Shown here: positions 62,095 through 64,000 of the stretch, in pieces
Layout: each line of letters begins with the position of its first letter
Position numbering within the stretch: position 1 is the first letter of the stretch
Assembly (NCBI GenBank): GCA_963814055.1
Contig: CAWFBJ010000002.1
Coordinates: 1-64,000, forward strand
DNA length: 64,000 nucleotides
From: AWTP1-13 sp963814055
GTDB lineage: Bacteria; Pseudomonadota; Alphaproteobacteria; Rhizobiales; Hyphomicrobiaceae
Direction: 5' to 3'
Made by a program: the position numbers and the translations under genes
The notes under the pieces: model-generated
The model's database searches: none
What the model was told of the DNA's origin: nothing
Seen by the model: only the letters and a program-made list of their open reading frames with translations

Positions 62095-63339
62095 TCACGC
62101 GACAAGTCCGTCGAGTGGACGGGCAGCCGCACTGTCGGGGAATATGCCGCCGGCGAGGGTGCCGTCGGGTATGCCAAGATGGTCGCGCAGCACACCCTTC
62201 AGAACAGTGCGCAGGTCGCGCGTCGGCGCGAGGTCACGGCCTTCGTACAGCGCGGCTTCGCGCAGGCCCGGCCAGTCCGCAAGCACGCGTCCGCCCTTCA
62301 CGGCGCCGCCGGCCATAATCGCGATCGTGGCCATGCCATGGTCGGTCCCTTGCGTGCCGTTGACGCGCGCGGTGCGGCCGAACTCGGTGACGATGAGGCA
62401 GACGGTGTCTTGCCACGCTGTTCCCATTCCGGTCCTTAGTGCGGCAATGGCAGCGTCGAGGCTTCCAAGACGAAGCGCGAGCTGACCTTTCACCGGGCCT
62501 TCATTGGCATGCGTGTCCCAGCCGTCGTAGCTCAACACGCCGATGCGCGGCCCATCGGCGGTGGACAGGAACTTGGCTGCGGCTTCGGCGGCCTCGGTGA
62601 ACTGGCGATTGAGCCGCTCGGCGGGCGTTTGTGTTGGCGCAAGTTGCCCTACCGGTGCGCTGGGGTTCGCGTCGGCGACGCGGTGGATCTCCATACCCTC
62701 GGCAAACGCACGCGCCAGCACCGGGTCGGTCTCGGCATAGAGATCCATGAGCCGTGCAATCGTGGACTCGCGCAGGGGCACGCCGTACACTTTCGGAATC
62801 CAGGACAGCACCGGGGCTCTGCCGCGCATGACGAGCGGCACCACGGCGCCGAGGGCAAGGCCCTGCGGATTGGCCCTCCCGGCGTTGGGCAGATGGGCAA
62901 GCGCACGATTGAGCCAGCCGTCTTCCAGCTTGCCGACACCGGGCAGACCGCTTTCAAGCACATCCTGCCCGTCGAAGTGCGAGCGCGCGCGATAGGGCGT
63001 GTGCACAGCATGAACGATAAGAGCCTCGCCGTTCCGAAACAGGCCGTGCAATTGCGGCATCGCGCCGTTGAGCGCGAAGTAGCCGTCGAGCGGCAGCCCG
63101 GCGCCGTCGCCGGATATGGGCAGTGCGATGTCGCCCCTGAGCCGCGCATAGTCTGGATCGCCCACGGGCGCGACGGCGGCCAGCCCGTCCAGACCGCCGC
63201 GCAGCACCACGACCAGAAGGCGCGGGTCGCGCGAGCCGGCAAGAGCCATCTTCGGCATCAGGCTCCATAACGCCAAACTGGCGGCCCCGTTTCCCAGAAA
63301 GGAGCGACGGCTCACACCGCATGCTTCGTGACAGCGCAT
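62095..63339 (-). CDS. DUF1501 family Tat-exported protein
   Basis: This 414-residue protein has a Tat signal, SRRSFLGNGAASLALWSLMP. The DUF1501 body follows: RLLVVVLRGGLDGLAAVAPV, AVHTPYRARSHFDGQDVLES, VLSYDGWDTHANEG, and TEFGRTARVNGTQGTDHGMA. This last stretch resembles the sulfatase/alkaline-phosphatase-like metal-site His/Asp pattern. DUF1501 genes nearly always pair with DUF1800 genes. The pair is 2 bp apart here. Biochemical role not established. Confidence 0.92.
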   Translation of the reverse strand: MRCHEACGVSRRSFLGNGAASLALWSLMPKMALAGSRDPRLLVVVLRGGLDGLAAVAPVGDPDYARLRGDIALPISGDGAGLPLDGYFALNGAMPQLHGLFRNGEALIVHAVHTPYRARSHFDGQDVLESGLPGVGKLEDGWLNRALAHLPNAGRANPQGLALGAVVPLVMRGRAPVLSWIPKVYGVPLRESTIARLMDLYAETDPVLARAFAEGMEIHRVADANPSAPVGQLAPTQTPAERLNRQFTEAAEAAAKFLSTADGPRIGVLSYDGWDTHANEGPVKGQLALRLGSLDAAIAALRTGMGTAWQDTVCLIVTEFGRTARVNGTQGTDHGMATIAIMAGGAVKGGRVLADWPGLREAALYEGRDLAPTRDLRTVLKGVLRDHLGIPDGTLAGGIFPDSAAARPLDGLVA

Positions 63340-63341
63340 GC

Positions 63342-64000
63342 CTACCTCCTTTGGAATTCTGGCGACATGATCAATAGCTCGAGCCCCTGCTCCCGCGTCT
63401 CAGCGCGCGCGACGGCCTGGCGCGTGGCCGGGGTCATGCCTTCGCCAAGCACCTCCTCCGCAACCGTGCGCGGGTCCGCTCCGGGATTGGTGCGGCGGGC
63501 GGCAACCTCGGCCACGCGCAGCCGCTCGCGCAGCGCGGAGGGGGCGGCCCACGCGGTGTCGGTATCGGGCCAGCCCGCAGGCGCGGGCGGACGCCACAGC
63601 GGCTGGCCGAGCTGACTGGTCAGGCGCAGCATCTCCTGGGGTTGAGGTTCGAGCGCAAAGCCGCGCACGACTGCCACGAGAAAATCGTAGGGAGGCATCA
63701 CTTTTGCTGGCTGGGCCTCCCAGGCCTCAGGCGATTCCAAGAGCGCCCTGGACACGGACATCAAGTCTCCACCGGTCTTGAGAAACGTGGCCTCGAGACG
63801 TTGGACGAGTTCTATAGGTGGATCGTCCGACACGAAGTGCCGCGCGAGCTTTTGAGCGATGTGGCGTGCCGTGGCGCTATGCGCCGCCAGATCGTGAAGT
63901 ACGTCCTGGCCGATGGCTAGCCCACCGTCGGGATAGCGCTTGCCCAGCACTGTCCGGTCCCCGGGTTCGTGGCGCGCCGGGGCAAAGAAGAACTTGCCGG
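63342..64000 (-). CDS. DUF1800 family protein, N terminus beyond window
   Basis: The C-terminal part of a DUF1800 protein is open to the right edge (GKFFFAPARHEPGDRTVLGK reads on from the edge). Visible family motifs are QDVLHDLAAHSATARHIAQK, LARHFVSDDPPIELVQRLEA and TFLKTGGDLMSVSRALLESP. It ends with LELLIMSPEFQRR. It precedes the DUF1501 gene in the same operon. The expected full length of about 450-500 residues is not contained here, so the start is not known. Confidence 0.92.
   Translation of the reverse strand, partial: GKFFFAPARHEPGDRTVLGKRYPDGGLAIGQDVLHDLAAHSATARHIAQKLARHFVSDDPPIELVQRLEATFLKTGGDLMSVSRALLESPEAWEAQPAKVMPPYDFLVAVVRGFALEPQPQEMLRLTSQLGQPLWRPPAPAGWPDTDTAWAAPSALRERLRVAEVAARRTNPGADPRTVAEEVLGEGMTPATRQAVARAETREQGLELLIMSPEFQRR

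Noticed and set aside
1..64000. CRISPR array, prophage or transposon
   Set aside because: No regularly spaced repeats, terminal inverted repeats with target duplications, transposase or phage structural gene could be seen.

Overview
The window is chromosomal DNA of a GC-rich alphaproteobacterium, most likely of the order Hyphomicrobiales (Rhizobiales). Evidence for this is the split b/b' F0 ATP synthase cluster, the hemC-hemD-Mic60-hemY block divergent from tsaD-gpsA, a CcrM-type GANTC methyltransferase with a RAMA tail, a tRNA-His with discriminator A73, the DciA-MutY-Dsb-SMC neighbourhood and tandem tripartite tricarboxylate transporter (TTT) genes. No rRNA, CRISPR array, intact transposase or intact phage gene was seen.

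Layout. (1) 1-8.4 kb is a decayed accessory stretch. It holds frameshifted remnants of a winged-helix/TPR regulator, an alpha/beta hydrolase, a cupin, an isoprenylcysteine methyltransferase-like protein, an HNH protein and a PD-(D/E)XK-like nuclease. Among them sit a LysR gene with one frameshift, an intact solute receptor, a NIPSNAP protein and a small ABM-like protein. It ends at a truncated tRNA-Pro copy beside an intact tRNA-Arg(CCT). (2) 8.8-14 kb: an L,D-transpeptidase, a secreted LpqC-like esterase and a CIO-type cytochrome bd operon (cydA, cydB, DUF2474). (3) 14-22.9 kb: heme biosynthesis (hemC, hemD, hemY) with bacterial Mic60, then tsaD, gpsA and a CYTH protein. (4) 23-25.5 kb: a BtuB-like receptor behind a cobalamin riboswitch, and tRNA-His. 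(5) 25.8-36.1 kb: a flippase, a PAS histidine kinase, a two-domain iron permease, an SDR, a TctCBA transporter with tctA frameshifted, and scoAB for ketone-body/CoA transfer. (6) 36.7-47.8 kb: an AsmA-like protein, the F0 ATP synthase operon atpI-B-E-F'-F, a HAD phosphatase, smc (frameshifted), two DsbA-like proteins and DciA. (7) 47.9-64 kb: mutY, an AmpG-like permease, ccrM, bactofilin, CorA, chromate resistance genes, RlpA and a DUF1501/DUF1800 pair cut by the right edge.

Functional threads. Cell envelope and division are represented by the L,D-transpeptidase, RlpA, bactofilin, AmpG, AsmA and Mic60. Chromosome maintenance is represented by SMC, DciA, MutY and CcrM. Respiration and heme are represented by cytochrome bd, hem genes and F0. 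Organic-acid uptake and use are represented by two TTT systems, scoAB and SDRs.

Two cautions. Several otherwise well-conserved genes (smc, tctA, the LysR gene) are each broken by a single small indel in a repeat or short run, so sequencing or assembly error must be excluded before calling them pseudogenes. In the first 8 kb the damage is multiple per gene and looks more like genuine decay. The most unusual signal is a 25-codon ORF at 54287-54364 whose ribosome-binding site pairs over 13 nt with the usual 16S rRNA 3' tail.
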